64,000 bases of DNA, from positions 25,460,026-25,524,025 of the forward strand of contig NC_092315.1 in assembly GCF_036785885.1 (NCBI RefSeq), given 5' to 3'. Positions within the stretch are counted from its first letter, which is position 1, and every line of letters starts with the position of its first letter. The translations under genes were made by a program, and so were the position numbers. Origin of the DNA: Coffea arabica. Taxonomy: Eukaryota > Streptophyta > Magnoliopsida > Gentianales > Rubiaceae. Shown piece by piece: positions 12,308-23,137 of the stretch. The notes under the pieces were generated by a model, which was not told where the DNA came from, searched no databases, and worked only from the letters and a program-made list of their open reading frames with translations.

Positions 12308-12309
12308 AA

Positions 12310-14048
12310 TGGTAGACGAAAGGACCACAACGAGCCACGTCGAATAGTTTTGGGAAGCGGCAAAAACGACAGTGTTTCAATTAGTAATGGGAAAAAGAAA
12401 ATGAAGCTACTAACGGAGCCCGTCATGAAGCGTCAGCTCCAGTCAACAAAATCCCGCGCAAACAAAGCGTCAAACACAAATGCATCGTCAAACACAAAAG
12501 TCTTTTGGTTTCCCTCCACACTGACTATTGCCAAATTTCAGTCACACAGAACACTAGAAAACGGAAGCAAAAAGAGAAAATAAGAAAGTGGCTGGAGGCA
12601 GAACAAGCAAGTGGCTACAGGCAAGAAAGTGGCTGGGGCAAACTAGGGAAAGGGGAAAGTAGGGAAAAATACATTTGTGATGAAGGAGCAATCCAACATG
12701 CAGAGTTGTCACGGTTTGAAATCTGGAAGGGCTTGGTAAAAATGAATCAAAATTGTAAAGTGGAACGTTGGGGCATCTGGAGAAGAGAAAAAGTAGGAAA
12801 CACCCAGGTAACAAAACAACAATGTTATGACATCACTTTCGAAACTTAACAAGGTGGTGCAGCGATGTGAGTTGTTGTTAACGTCATAAATGAATAGGTT
12901 AATTGATCTTTAATGATTTTGATAGAACAGAATGTTTATTGGTACTAAATAGTATAAGGTATGTAATTTGGTGGCCAACACTGAGGAGAACAGGTGCAGA
13001 AAACTTAGTACGCCAAGTGTTTGCAAAATCGTGTGAATGGAATGTGGAATTGCTTGGGTAATAATATAACATTTGTACTAGTTATTGCTTTGAACTTATT
13101 GCAGATTTTGTTGGCTAGCAATGGTTGTGGGCGGATTATAGTTTGTTTGTTTGTGGTTTGTACATGTTATTGATGGTGACATACAAAGCGAAAAAAAGTG
13201 TTACAAAAATAGTTTCCTTAAGTATATATCAGAGTGTTGTATAAGGAGACATTTGATATGAATAAATAGTGACGCAGAGTAAAATTGTTAAGCTGCGTGA
13301 ATGCATATAACATTGAGATTGATAGATGCATTGTGGGCAAAAAGGTTACAAGTTATTTTAACCAGGCATGTTGGACAGCAGGTTGGATAACTGTTACATG
13401 CAGTGATTCTGAAGTTACAGTAGCAGAATTGTTGTGTAAAATTGCATGAACATATTGTGAACTTTCTAGCTATTGTTTGTTAGTTAACTCATATTTGTAT
13501 AATCACAGGATAAAGAGAAGAAGTCGATTGTTGATAGGTAGGGCAGCCGACGACAAGCTGAACAAGGTACGAAAAATGATTTATATAGTGTTCAGTTTGA
13601 CATACTGAGTGTGGAAAAAAGATTACAAGTTTTGCTCCGCTAGTGTGACTGAACATGAAGTTGGATAAGTGTAACACGCAGTGACTTAGCAATTACAATA
13701 TAAGAACTACTCTGTAAAATAGTATATTACATAATTGTTTAATTGGTAACTCGCAATTGATACATAACTCATATGTGTACAGTAGAACAAGAAATAGAAG
13801 AAGAAGTCGATTGTGTAAAAAATGATAAATGAGTGAGAGTAGATCATAAGTGGAATTTGCACCGTAGAATAATTAACTCACTGTTAATTTTGGCAAACAT
13901 AGTGTGGAAGGAAAGTTACAAGTTTTTAAAAGTATTGTTATTGAGATTTGAGAGTGATGTATTATATATGTTATTACTTTGTAATGCATTCAGAATAATC
14001 TGGGAAGCATAATAGAACTGAAGTGCAGTTGTATAACTCTTAGTTCAG
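12310..14048 (+). other. MULE subterminal region, no gene recognised
   Basis: Several short open frames occur (such as 12505-12849), basic and low in complexity, without family resemblance. The first convincing exon of the MULE-borne gene starts at 14049, so this 1.7-kb stretch may contain its promoter and 5' leader, but no clear TATA box can be singled out. Confidence 0.5.
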
Positions 14049-16506
14049 ATGGCAGGAAAAAGATCGAGAACTTCAAGTGGCCAAGGTGGTAGAGATGAAC
14101 CAGTAAGAGAGTTTGGTGGCAAAGAACCCGAGGCTTCATCTAAATCACTTAATATGTAAGTGGCTAATGTTTGTGTCTCACAATTTGTATAGCACTCAAA
14201 AAGTGAAGTTGGTGATAATTTATCGGCATATTGCAGTGGGAAGAAGGCAGGGAAAAGAAGGAAAAAAATGGCCACAAACACAGCTGAAGATGAGCAAATG
14301 GAGGTAGCAGGAACAAGTGAGATTGCGGAACCACTTCCACGTTTGAATCCATGGATGAAATTCAGGTCGGATTGTAGGTAATAGAAAATAGCAATCATTA
14401 TTTAACAGCAGTATTAAATTTGTTTCACTGGACTTTGTGGGCAGGAAAGAGTATCAATGTAAGGTTTTGGCGAAAGAAGTGAAGGTGACAGAGGTATGCA
14501 TATCCATCATAATAAAGAAAGCAAGCAATCTACTATTTAGAAAGAAGTATATGGAATATAAGTGAGGACACAAGAAGTAGATGAGTTTAACGTGGGTGAT
14601 ATTACAATGCAGTATAATAATATTGCCCGAGCAGCATACAATGAGTTGAGTAAGGAAGACATGATGAAACGAAAAGAGGAGTACCTGAAAGAGAAAAAAG
14701 CATATGAGAAAGAAATGGCACGTCAGGGAAAAGCAGGGAAAAGCAGCATGCGATCTGGTCGAATCATTGTATACAGAGGAAAAAAATAAGGACCAGAAGG
14801 TGGCAATGTACCGGGATACCGATTGCAAAGAAGGATCTGAATATGAATCTGCAGAAGAAGGACATGATGGTGAAGAAAATGAGAAAGATGATAATGAAGA
14901 TGCGGGTGCCAAAGATCATAATGAAAACCTTCAGGCTAGCGATGGTGAAGGAGGTGGTAGAGCAACAGATGATGCTATGAATGTGAGTGGACAGAGTGAG
15001 GGAGAGGACCACAGAAATGGTAAAGGTACAGTGACAAATAACAATGAGTAAACGGATGAAGGTCCTTGCCCATCTTCGAGCACTGTGACACCAATGAGGA
15101 CAGTCACGGGTGTTGAAAGTAGACGTCCAGCTGAAGTAAACAATGATTTCTTAGAGATGAACAAGAAGCTGCATGCGAACATAGAAGATCAACAACAACA
15201 GGAGCTGCATAATAGTCACAGCCGTGAATGTGGTGAAGATAATTGTCTAGAGGAACAACCGTCAAATCCCAGTCAGCATGAAAATCCTGCATTTGATGCA
15301 AACACTCCGAGAAGGCTACGTTCATATGGTCGAAATCGACAAGGTTGGTTAAATATTTTTGTCTATATTTTCATGGTTAATAAATAAATGTACGATACAG
15401 AATAGTTTTAGAGAGTATTTTGAGAATTTACTTGCATATATTAGATATATAATCTAATGAACAGTTACAAAGTGTTCATTGGTTATTACAAATACGTTGA
15501 CCTCAAGTTACATGCACAACACCCATTTTTACAGTCTCCAGTTATAACACAAGCTCTGAAATCCTTAATCCTTGTCTTCGATTGTGTCAGGGAAGGAAGT
15601 TGAGCAAAGGCCTACTCGAGCAATGAAGAAGAGCACGATGTTAAGGTCGACCGAGTATATCCTGCCGGCACATGTGACAGTTAACTTATATGAGAAAAGG
15701 GTTGCTGCCTACGCATGGGACCCAAACAAGAATCCCAAGTAAGTTTCTCACCAAGGCTTTAGTCCGATATCAGCATTTTCTATCATTTTATTAAGCTGTA
15801 CAGAGTTGCTTATTGTACCAACTAATTATTGTAAGATTTTGTGTAATGCAATGGTAGGGACATATTGGTTCAAATGTTCCAGTTTTCCCTAACACGCGTT
15901 GATTTGAAGACACTTGGCAATGGCATGCATGTTTCGAATCGGGTTAGGAATTTAAATTTGATGGCCATGATTAGCTTACTTTTCCAAGTTGCCTTGTGAC
16001 CAATGATACAGTACCTCTATATTATTTATTTGCTAATATTTAATTGAAAAAAATCGATTGACGATCAGGTCATTGACATGTTTGCCCGCCTGCTAAATTG
16101 GGGTGGGAAAGGTGTCGCAAAGAATAAGATGGAACGTTACATCGTTGAACCCATAGCAGTTGTGAGTTTTTAAATTACTCTTGCCATATATCGGCCAATT
16201 TATTTTTTAACCCAAGATTTGAAGTTTGCTTCGACGTGAACATAAATGGATCAGTAATGGAACTGAAATCCCCAACCCTGTGTGTCACCTTGATGCTCGC
16301 AGGAAGGCATTTTGAAAATGCCAAAATTGGAATCACTTTCAAATATCAGCCTATCTGCCAAGCTAACGAAGTTGTTCATATATGTATATACATGTATTGT
16401 TTTCCATTCGTGAGAGCAAGTGGCTCATTTATGGATTGGTAATGTTGTGATGTAACTACAGGCTGAGTTAAATGAGCTGTATAACATTGCTGTTAATAAC
16501 CAATGA
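14049..16506 (+). pseudogene. MULE-borne spliced gene: weak HMG-box-like region, acidic domain, start of a Ulp1-like domain
   Basis: Eight exons join with consistent phases: 14049-14155, 14237-14377, 14445-14493, 14541-15343, 15591-15738, 15858-15942, 16069-16161, 16462-16506; every donor is GT and every acceptor AG. The start is basic (MAGKRSRTSSGQ; KKAGKRRKK). Exons 2-4 resemble an HMG box (NPWMKFRSDCRKEY ... AAYNELSKED ... EEYLKEKKAYEKEM), though weakly. An acidic segment follows (SEYESAEEGHDGEENEKDD). Exons 6-7 read FSLTRVDLKTLGNGMHVSN / VIDMFARLLNWGGKG, like the N-terminal part of a C48 (Ulp1/SENP) peptidase domain; the catalytic His, Asp and Cys region is absent. Three defects mark it as broken: an in-frame TAA at 14559-14561, a 10-bp tandem duplication (14726-14735 / 14736-14745) that shifts the frame, and TAA at 15049-15051. 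Ulp1-like genes inside plant MULEs are known (the KI/Kaonashi group); the HMG-like start would be unusual. Confidence 0.6.
14726..14745 (+). repeat. 10-bp tandem duplication that shifts the MULE gene frame
   Basis: GGGAAAAGCA occurs twice in a row. Upstream coding signal is in the frame of 14541 and downstream signal in the frame of 14746. Counting a single copy makes the two continuous and makes all later exon phases fit, so the duplication looks like a secondary lesion. Confidence 0.8.
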
Positions 16507-17410
16507 AGGATATTAAAGATTGCAGAAATATTGTATTCTCATTCGAGAGCAAAAGCTTCCACTTCTGGGCCTGAAGCATTGGACAAAGGAAAAAAATCTA
16601 TACATGAGAACTATACAATGTACACGAGTCCTGATACCGAAGAAGAGCTAGAATTTCAATCTGCTGAAAAAGGGGGCAACGATAAAGATGATGATGCTGA
16701 TGAAATTGATGAGAAATGGTTTGAAGAAGATGAGCATAATGCAGCGCAGTATGAAGAAAACGATGCAATTACGAGGACAAATATTGAAACCAGAGAACTT
16801 CCAGAGCTGAATGAAGATGTAATGGACATGGAGAATCCAATTTATACCTCATCAGTTGTGCCTGATAACATCAGTCAGGGATTGCAACAAGGGGCCACCA
16901 TGACAACAACTGAGCAAGGAAGCAACAGTGTGTTTGAAGAGTGTTACAAAATAGTTATTGGAAAGTTACGGTATGTTTGAAGAGTATTACAAAATAGTTT
17001 TTGTAGTGTTACAGTGTTTAAAAATTAATACAGAACTGTTATTTTTACTATTAGTTACAGTGTGTTTGAAGAGTGTTACAAAATAGTTATTGGTAAGTTA
17101 CAGTGTATTTGAAAACTGTTATAAAATAGTTAATAGAATGTTAAAGTGTGTTCGAAAATTAATACAGTGGTGCTTGAAGACTATTAATTACAGTGTGTTT
17201 GAAAACTGTTACAAATTGATTTACAATTTGTTACACAACAATAGATATGAAATCATATGAAATACATGTTCTTCGCATTTTAGGAGGCCTTGACATTGAG
17301 ATAAAGCACAAGTCTACACATGCAACAAAGAAGAGCACCATTATGCAATCAGTCAAGTAAATTCTACCAGCACATGTGACAGTAAGCTTGTATGATAAAA
17401 ATGTAACTGC
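16507..17410 (+). pseudogene. Second, diverged copy of the acidic exon and following exon of the MULE gene
   Basis: An open stretch from 16531 to 16980 encodes an acidic segment (SPDTEEELEFQSAEKGGND) that parallels SEYESAEEGHDGEEN of the exon at 14541-15343. At about 17320-17400 a second similarity follows: ATKKSTIMQS then ILPAHVTVSLYDKNVTA, against AMKKSTMLRS then ILPAHVTVNLYEKRVAA of the exon at 15591-15738. Order and spacing are conserved, so a block covering exons 4-5 was duplicated. A stop lies between the two phrases (17356-17358). A probable acceptor CATTTTAG precedes 17283. Confidence 0.6.
16928..17235 (+). repeat. Degenerate minisatellite of GTGTTTGAAGAGTGTTACAAAATAG-type units
   Basis: Phrases such as GTGTTTGAAGAGTGTTACA and ACAAAATAGTTATTGG recur at least six times with varying spacing and partial loss. 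It appears to have spread from the end of the acidic exon copy into the adjoining intron-like sequence. Confidence 0.75.
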
Positions 17411-19963
17411 ATTCGAGATTGTAACATCGGAGCCTTGTAACATAATCACCTTGCTACATCCAAATATTATGTTTATTGAACTTAACAAGATTGTATGGTC
17501 CATACGCTGTATTTGAGTAAACAGATTCCATTCCTGTGATGTACTAGTTGGTCTCATATATGTTGGGGTCTGATATTTTACCATATTAGAGGGTATTGCG
17601 GACTATAAAAGAACCCCCTTGCAGGTGTATATCCCTTAAACAGACAAGACTCCAGTTTGTTCGTCCCCCTTTCATTTTCGTCCGTATTATTATTCAATTT
17701 CACACTTCAAATTTCTCTTCATATTAAAGTGGCAATGGATCTGTGTACTCGATTCATTTTTTGCTATCTTCAACCTCCCTACAACAAGGATTACAGTCTC
17801 ATCAATACAGTGTTCAGTTTTAAACCAAGTCTTGGGAGCCAATTAAACGTATCCAGGTTTGCTTAATGTTCGGGAAGATCTCGCTATTTTAATGAGATGT
17901 TCGAGAAGGCCTCACTACATGTAATGTTGTAGGGTTCAAAATGATCATCTCTATATTAAGTGTCTAAGAAATTTAATGTGTCGAGAGAAGGAATTATTGT
18001 TGGTGCCAAGAGCAATTGCACAAACAAGAGAAGAGGAAAGGTTCATCGGACGTTAAATAACTGTAGTATCACTAGTTGTAATATCGGGAAATATCATTAG
18101 TTGTAAAATCACTAGTTTTAACTAGAGAAGACGAAAAACTGCCGATTGCCAATTCATTGTTGTAATGAATTGTAACATACACGTAACTCGTTGTAACTCA
18201 ATCTGTACATCTCGTTATGACTATTTGTTGCATTTTAAATATTAGTTACCCCACTTTCAAATTAGTTGTCCCAATGAAATATCATGTTCTTTTGCGAAAC
18301 TGTTACTTGGCATGTGGTCGTGTGGAACCAATCCGAGACGCCAATTGTAACTTCATTTCCGTACTAAAGGAGTAATACCTATTGAAGTGCCTGTAATACT
18401 ATCTGTAATACTCATCATTAACACAATTATAAGCCACATATCTAAGTTTTAACATAGACGAACATGACAAGGTGCCTGTACAAGCACATCAATAAGTTGT
18501 AACAGTTTATTAACTTCTTGTAACGTACATATGCAGCATTCCCTGGTAGGGACGACATGGCTGCATTTAGTAAATGTTCGTCCACGAACACCACAAATCT
18601 GGTTCTAGACACCTTCATGTCTGAAAAATCTGGTGCTAGACACTGCAAATCTGGTGCTAGACACCTAATGTTTGAAGTAATTTTAGAATTACAATCAACA
18701 AGCATAATTCATTGAGAGATTGTACATTAAAACAAGCTTACAATACGGAACCGATCGAAATTGAGCAATATCTTTTCTGGACAAGTACGAACATCAGTAA
18801 ATGAGGTGAACTTGGGGACGGAGAGCAACAAACTCAATTGTTTGGAATAACCAATTGTTTTGTATTCATAAAAATTGTAGGTACACATCATTCATCAACC
18901 TGCAACTGAGGGGAGTTGATGTCAATAGTTAGTCGCAATCCCAAGGTGCTATTTCTTTCCTGAAATACGTAACGATGATAAATCAGTCAATACAGTTAAT
19001 GATACATACGGTTAATGATATACGCTGTCGAAATATCCAATTAACAAGACACCATATATATATGGGGTAATGATAAAAGCTTGTCACCTGGGGTGATGGT
19101 GAAAATACATTATATGCATCCTTATTACAGTGTGTTGAAATTGTTGCACGCTCCGCCTACGTTGTACAATATAATTATTCAATTATCAACAACTCATTAG
19201 CAATGCCTATATTGCTCAGTTCCAAAGCTAAATTGGACTAGACACTATAAAAAATGATATTTTAAACCATTAAAATATCTCTGACGGAGTTATGTTTGAA
19301 AAATATAAAAAATTTGGGGTGCATCCATTCTGTAGGGACACTGCCATGAGGCCCCTGATTAGCCAATCGGTAGACTTTCGGATAATACAAAATAATATGT
19401 CATTAAAGCATTATATGTTAACTACAAAATATGCATGCTTCGATAGTGTTCGGGTGCCCACCATTACAATTAAAGAAAAAGTAACTCTACGATACGAAAA
19501 AAGGACCTTATTTTATCTACTTAATGTATGCATACCGTTAGACTTTCCTCGATTTCGGGAGCAACAGTGTTTGGAGGGCCATTCACTGACTAACTCATTG
19601 AATGCATCTACGAATTTTGTATGGGTCAAATAATTATATAAAACAGACAAAAAGAGTATATCATGAGGGATGTCAGCCGTAACAAAATCATCACACAATG
19701 TAACATCATCATAACTAATTGTGCTGTAAGAAACATCCAAATAAAAGTTAAAGCCATGTTTATTTTATACTAACCGAAACTGAGTCAATTGATGAACGGC
19801 ATCCTATAAACATGTGTTCATCAAATGAAATCGATGTCGGCTCCGATTCTGAGACCTGTATTATTGACACGACAATAATGTTATTTTATAGTGAATGGTA
19901 CTTATGGATTGTAGATAGGGAATTACGATAACATTGTTGTAGTATAGATGTTTACCATAATAG
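17411..19963. other. MULE interior without recognisable genes
   Basis: AT-rich sequence with short open frames that match nothing I know. It includes a TATA-like ACTATAAAAG at about 17604-17613 and a threefold repeat of AAATCTGGTGCTAGACAC-type units at 18594-18665. Decayed transposase sequence could be hidden here, but I cannot show it. Confidence 0.5.
18594..18665 (+). repeat. Three copies of an AAATCTGGTGCTAGACAC-type unit
   Basis: The unit occurs near 18595, 18626 and 18646; the first copy has TTC for TGC in the middle. The spacing is irregular (about 31 and 20 bp). Confidence 0.8.
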
Positions 19964-20149
19964 TTATTGGATCCTTACCGTAGTCTGTGTAGTTCTTGAC
20001 AATCTAGATTTTCTTTTTAATCTGTCAAATTTATCGATCCAACTTCGCATCACTTTACTTCTCTTCCCACTGGTACATTTTTTAAATCCTCTTGCGATTA
20101 CTGCCTCTCCCATTTCATTCACAAATTGAATCTTATCACGTTCCTCCAC
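19964..20149 (-). pseudogene. Basic open segment next to the FAR1-type fragment
   Basis: A 61-residue minus-strand reading rich in Lys and Arg (GKRSKVMRSWIDKFDRLKRK), directly downstream of the FAR1-like segment but in another frame. It could be decayed continuation of the same gene or an unrelated open frame. No family is recognised. Confidence 0.25.
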
Positions 20150-20151
20150 AT

Positions 20152-20424
20152 TCAGATCATTTTCGTCGGCGCTCGTGTCCTCTTTGGCATCACATCACCT
20201 TCGTACTTGCACTTCACACTTTCCTTGTAGCAACTATATCTCCTAGACGTGGTCACGCCATTTTTATCTTTATTCAGATAGTTTTTGCGTATACTAAAAT
20301 CCATTTTAAAGGCATATTTGTTGTAAAACTTGTACGTATCCTCTTCACTGTTAAACTCCATTCCCAACTCAGGGATCCTATCTTCTGTCAATTTGCTGCA
20401 ATTCATTATTTCTGCTCCTACCAA
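20152..20424 (-). pseudogene. FAR1/FHY3-type DNA-binding domain fragment
   Basis: The minus-strand reading of 90 residues contains PELGMEFNSEEDTYKFYNKY, FSIRKNYLNKDKNGV and RRYSCYKES, the standard N-terminal half of the FAR1 DNA-binding domain (a C2H2 finger related to WRKY-GCM1), ending in KRTRAPTK just before the usual 'GC.A' portion. The rest of the finger and the MULE-transposase and SWIM regions of FAR1 proteins are missing. FAR1 proteins descend from MULE transposases, and some MULE transposases keep this domain, so the fragment may be the remains of the element's own transposase or a captured host exon. ATG at 20422-20424. Confidence is high for the domain and low for function. Confidence 0.75.
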
Positions 20425-21270
20425 TTATGCATCAAACACCATAATTTGTAACACTTCATGAATTGTATGTACATAAACGACAAGATAAATGTATATTACC
20501 ATTCATAATGTATTATGAATCACACATTACTCGTATACCAAATCCTATTATTACACTTATCAATACGATTAATGAATCACATCACCTTACTTTTATTCTA
20601 ATACAACGGCATTATTTATGTACTAATAGAACTCCATGTACACTAAGTTATATAGACTGTAACGTATTGGTCACACGGTGTAAATTTATTTTAACTGTAT
20701 GTACATCCACTCTGCTGATTATATTTAGGTTCTAGGTTCTTTAGCTCACTGGATCTTATATCATTCGTTATTAACAAGCGCCTAAGCCAATTGCGCATTT
20801 TCTACTATTTCTACATTTTGAGGGCCAAACAAAGTATTTTCTACTCATTGTAATATATTTCTTACATTATGTAATTAACTTACAACACCAGGTACACCCT
20901 TTTATTATTCACATATATGTCTTTTCATCTCCTTCACCTCAATGAACTTTACGTCTTCATTTTATACACACTGCATGGTTAGGAGAGGAGCAAACTAAGA
21001 TTGCATGATGAGCATAGACCAACTACATATTACTCATTTAACAGACTGTATTCAGTAACATTACCTTGGTCTTCACCATACGCTTTATGTTTCACCGAAC
21101 TCGGAGAGCGCAGTTGCTTATGCTATTAAGTTGCACGACAAAATCTGGCTTCGTGACATGATTAATTTCCTCTGTTTGCTTCTACCTTGCCGCCTGCCTT
21201 GCACGCATTCAAAATGGATACAACACTCTCATACCCAGCTTCAAAATGCATACAACACTCTCACTGCACT

Positions 21271-21529
21271 GTTTGCTTTCTTCCTTATGCACTCAACACC
21301 ATACCCCAACTCTCTCCACCCAATTTTCTGTCAATTGCTACCTGCAGCAGGACGTCTCCTCTCTTCCCTCAGTTTTGTTTTGTGTGGCTCTCCACTTTTT
21401 TGTTTGCTTTCTTCCTTATTCACTCAACACCATACCCCAGCTCTCTCCACCCACTTTTCTGTCAATTGCTACTTTCAGCAGGATACCTCCTCTTTTCTCT
21501 CAGTTTTGTTTTATGCGGCTGATTCAAAT
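21271..21529 (+). repeat. 131-bp tandem duplication inside the MULE
   Basis: Two copies start at 21271 and 21402 (GTTTGCTTTCTTCCTTAT followed by CACTCAACACCATACCCC), each ending near CAGTTTTGTTTT. A smaller duplication of CATTCAAAATGGATACAACACT-type sequence lies just upstream (21207-21262). Confidence 0.85.
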
Positions 21530-21679
21530 TTTGAACTTGATTTTCAAAATTCAAACTCTTCCGTTTGGTCCGTCATGTTCCCGTTTTGGCTAAACATTTT
21601 TTTTTTGAAACGCCGTCGTTTTTGGGGCCTGTTGAAGGCTTCCTGACGTGGAATATTTCTCGCCTCACATTTGGGTCTT

Positions 21680-21733
21680 GTGAGGAGACCGTTCAGGAGC
21701 GGTCGTTCTGACGACCGCTCCTGCCCCGTATCC
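21680..21733 (-). repeat. Right TIR of the MULE
   Basis: Reverse complement of the left TIR, with the same 12-bp-stem internal palindrome, followed at once by the 9-bp duplication GGTGCTGCT (21734-21742). Confidence 0.9.
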
Positions 21734-21742
21734 GGTGCTGCT

Positions 21743-21955
21743 GGACTCTAGATGTGGGCTACCTGGTTTGATACTATGGAAATGATGCTTGGTTTGACCA
21801 TGAAGAAGAGTTCAACAAGAGTACTAGTGGTGCTGTTTGGTTTGACCATGGAAAATGATGATCTTGCCCGAAGATTAATGGCAGCATTGGAGACAGAAGA
21901 CGTATTATTGAAGTTGAAATTTCATGTAACATTGGTCTGGGGAATCTTGCCAAGG
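21743..21955 (+). pseudogene. Enclosed gene fragment, downstream part
   Basis: It continues the sequence broken at 12253. One frame carries a coding-like phrase (YYGNDAWFDHEEEFNKSTSG, then AVWFDHGK, two TGA codons, then RRIIEVEISCNIGLGNLAK), ending at a donor-like AAG|GTTACTG at about 21955. A second frame is open longer (21752-22003), but its phrases look less like protein. The frame changes and double stop indicate a decayed gene of unknown family. Confidence 0.4.
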
Positions 21956-22425
21956 TTACTGTTGTTTTGCTTCATTTTCGCTTATTTTTTATTTTGTAAT
22001 TGAATATTGGAGAAAAATATAGTCAAACTTAAAACAATAATTTGAGATTTTAGTTGATTTCTAACTGTGTAGAACATGAATTACTTGTTCTTGTTGGAGT
22101 TTTTTTTTTTGGCAAGCAATTCATAAATTACTTGTTGGAGGATATTTTTTGTGCAAATCTGCTTTTTCTATGGTGCAATTTTTTAGTATATAATGAGGTT
22201 CTAGTTTTGAGTTGGAAATTCCATTTAGTGCCTTTCTTAGATATCTAGGATTTTTGAAAAAATTATAGGAAGGGTTTATTTATAATAAAGAGGTGGATGG
22301 AATTAGATATTTGTCCCAAAACCAATTTTTTTGTTGCACAATCCATGTGTTTTTTCAAGGTATTTTTGGAAAATTTTAATATAAAAAAGTGATTAGCCAA
22401 TTTTGTATAATGGTTAATTCAGATA

Positions 22426-22664
22426 TAGGACATTTAGTCCCTTACATTTTTGGTCAACATTACACTGAAATGCCATATTTACCCTTTAAAAATTAGTCAC
22501 GTGACCTGCTCATGACTAGTTCCGACAAAACCTCGAACAAAAAAGTGATCAAGGACCAAAGTTATCATTTTTAATTTGTTAGAGATTAAAAGTGATTATT
22601 TTCATTTTGAGGGACTAAATTTTTACATCAATGATATGTGAGGGACGATTTGTGCAATTTTCCC
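22426..22664 (-). repeat. Right long TIR of the Pack-type element
   Basis: Inverted counterpart of 11643-11880, ending ...CAATTTTCCC followed by TAAAAAAAAA (22665-22674), the same 10 bp that precedes the left TIR. Confidence 0.8.
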
Positions 22665-23137
22665 TAAAAAAAAATGAAATATCGAAAGTGCAACAGAAAA
22701 TCTAAAGTAAGACTTTGAAGGTCAAGTTCAAATGTAAACAGCAAACTGATTCACAAAAGAACAGTCCTAGTTTTTGTCTTCATTTACAAGTCCCCGTTCC
22801 CCTGTCAAATATCAACAAATTTAGCTCAGGGAAGAGGATTTAACTCAATCTTGAACTTTTCACTATTTGGACTATAAATGTTCGGAGATACATACAAACG
22901 TCAAAAAGGTTTTCCCAAGAAATCAAAAAGATTCAATACTTCACTACCTACTACTTCAATGACGGACCACTTGGTTTCTTCTAACCGGACAGGCAATACG
23001 TAGAGCGTATCTTCTGCACAATTGGCAAAGCAGGACCATGCTGCAGAAAGTGGAGTTCTAGCCATCTAGTGCCTTGGAAGCAAAATTATAAATCTTCACT
23101 AGAATGACAATTTTAAACTTGCCCCCTACTTTTCAAA

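Larger units (their letters stand above)
12254..21733. mobile_element. 9.48-kb Mutator-like element with hairpin-bearing TIRs
   Basis: Its ends are near-perfect inverted repeats of about 54 bp, each starting GGATACGGGGCAGGAGCGG, bounded by the exact 9-bp duplication GGTGCTGCT. Each TIR contains an internal palindrome, CAGGAGCGGTCG / CGACCGCTCCTG, with a 6-nt loop. Inside are a decayed spliced gene on the plus strand (14049-16506), a second copy of part of it (about 16531-17410), minisatellite-like sequence, and a FAR1-type DNA-binding segment on the minus strand (20152-20424). No complete MULE transposase (MURA catalytic region, SWIM finger) is visible, so the copy is probably non-autonomous. 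It interrupts coding-like sequence of the outer element and is therefore younger than it. Confidence 0.9.
11643..22664. mobile_element. Pack-MULE-like element (long TIRs bracketing a gene fragment), split by a second MULE
   Basis: The left end starts GGGAAAACTGCGCAAATTG and the right end, read in reverse, starts GGGAAAATTGCACAAATCG. The similarity runs inward for roughly 230 bp on both sides (about 11643-11880 and 22426-22664). Both termini are bounded by the same 10 bp TAAAAAAAAA (11633-11642 and 22665-22674), a size that fits a MULE target duplication, although the sequence is low-complexity. Between the TIRs lies coding-like sequence (11967-12253 and 21743-21955) interrupted by the MULE at 12254-21733. 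Long TIRs around a gene piece are the hallmark of Pack-MULEs. The alternative is two independent insertions of one MITE family in opposite orientation. Confidence 0.6.

Noticed and set aside
17600..17870. TATA-like ACTATAAAAG followed by a 69-residue frame
   Set aside because: The product shows no family resemblance and the surrounding MULE sequence is decayed; one TATA-like match in AT-rich DNA is not enough.
21187..21646. Overlapping open frames in three registers near the right MULE TIR
   Set aside because: They follow the 131-bp tandem duplication and CT-rich composition; the three overlapping readings are mutually exclusive and none resembles a protein family.
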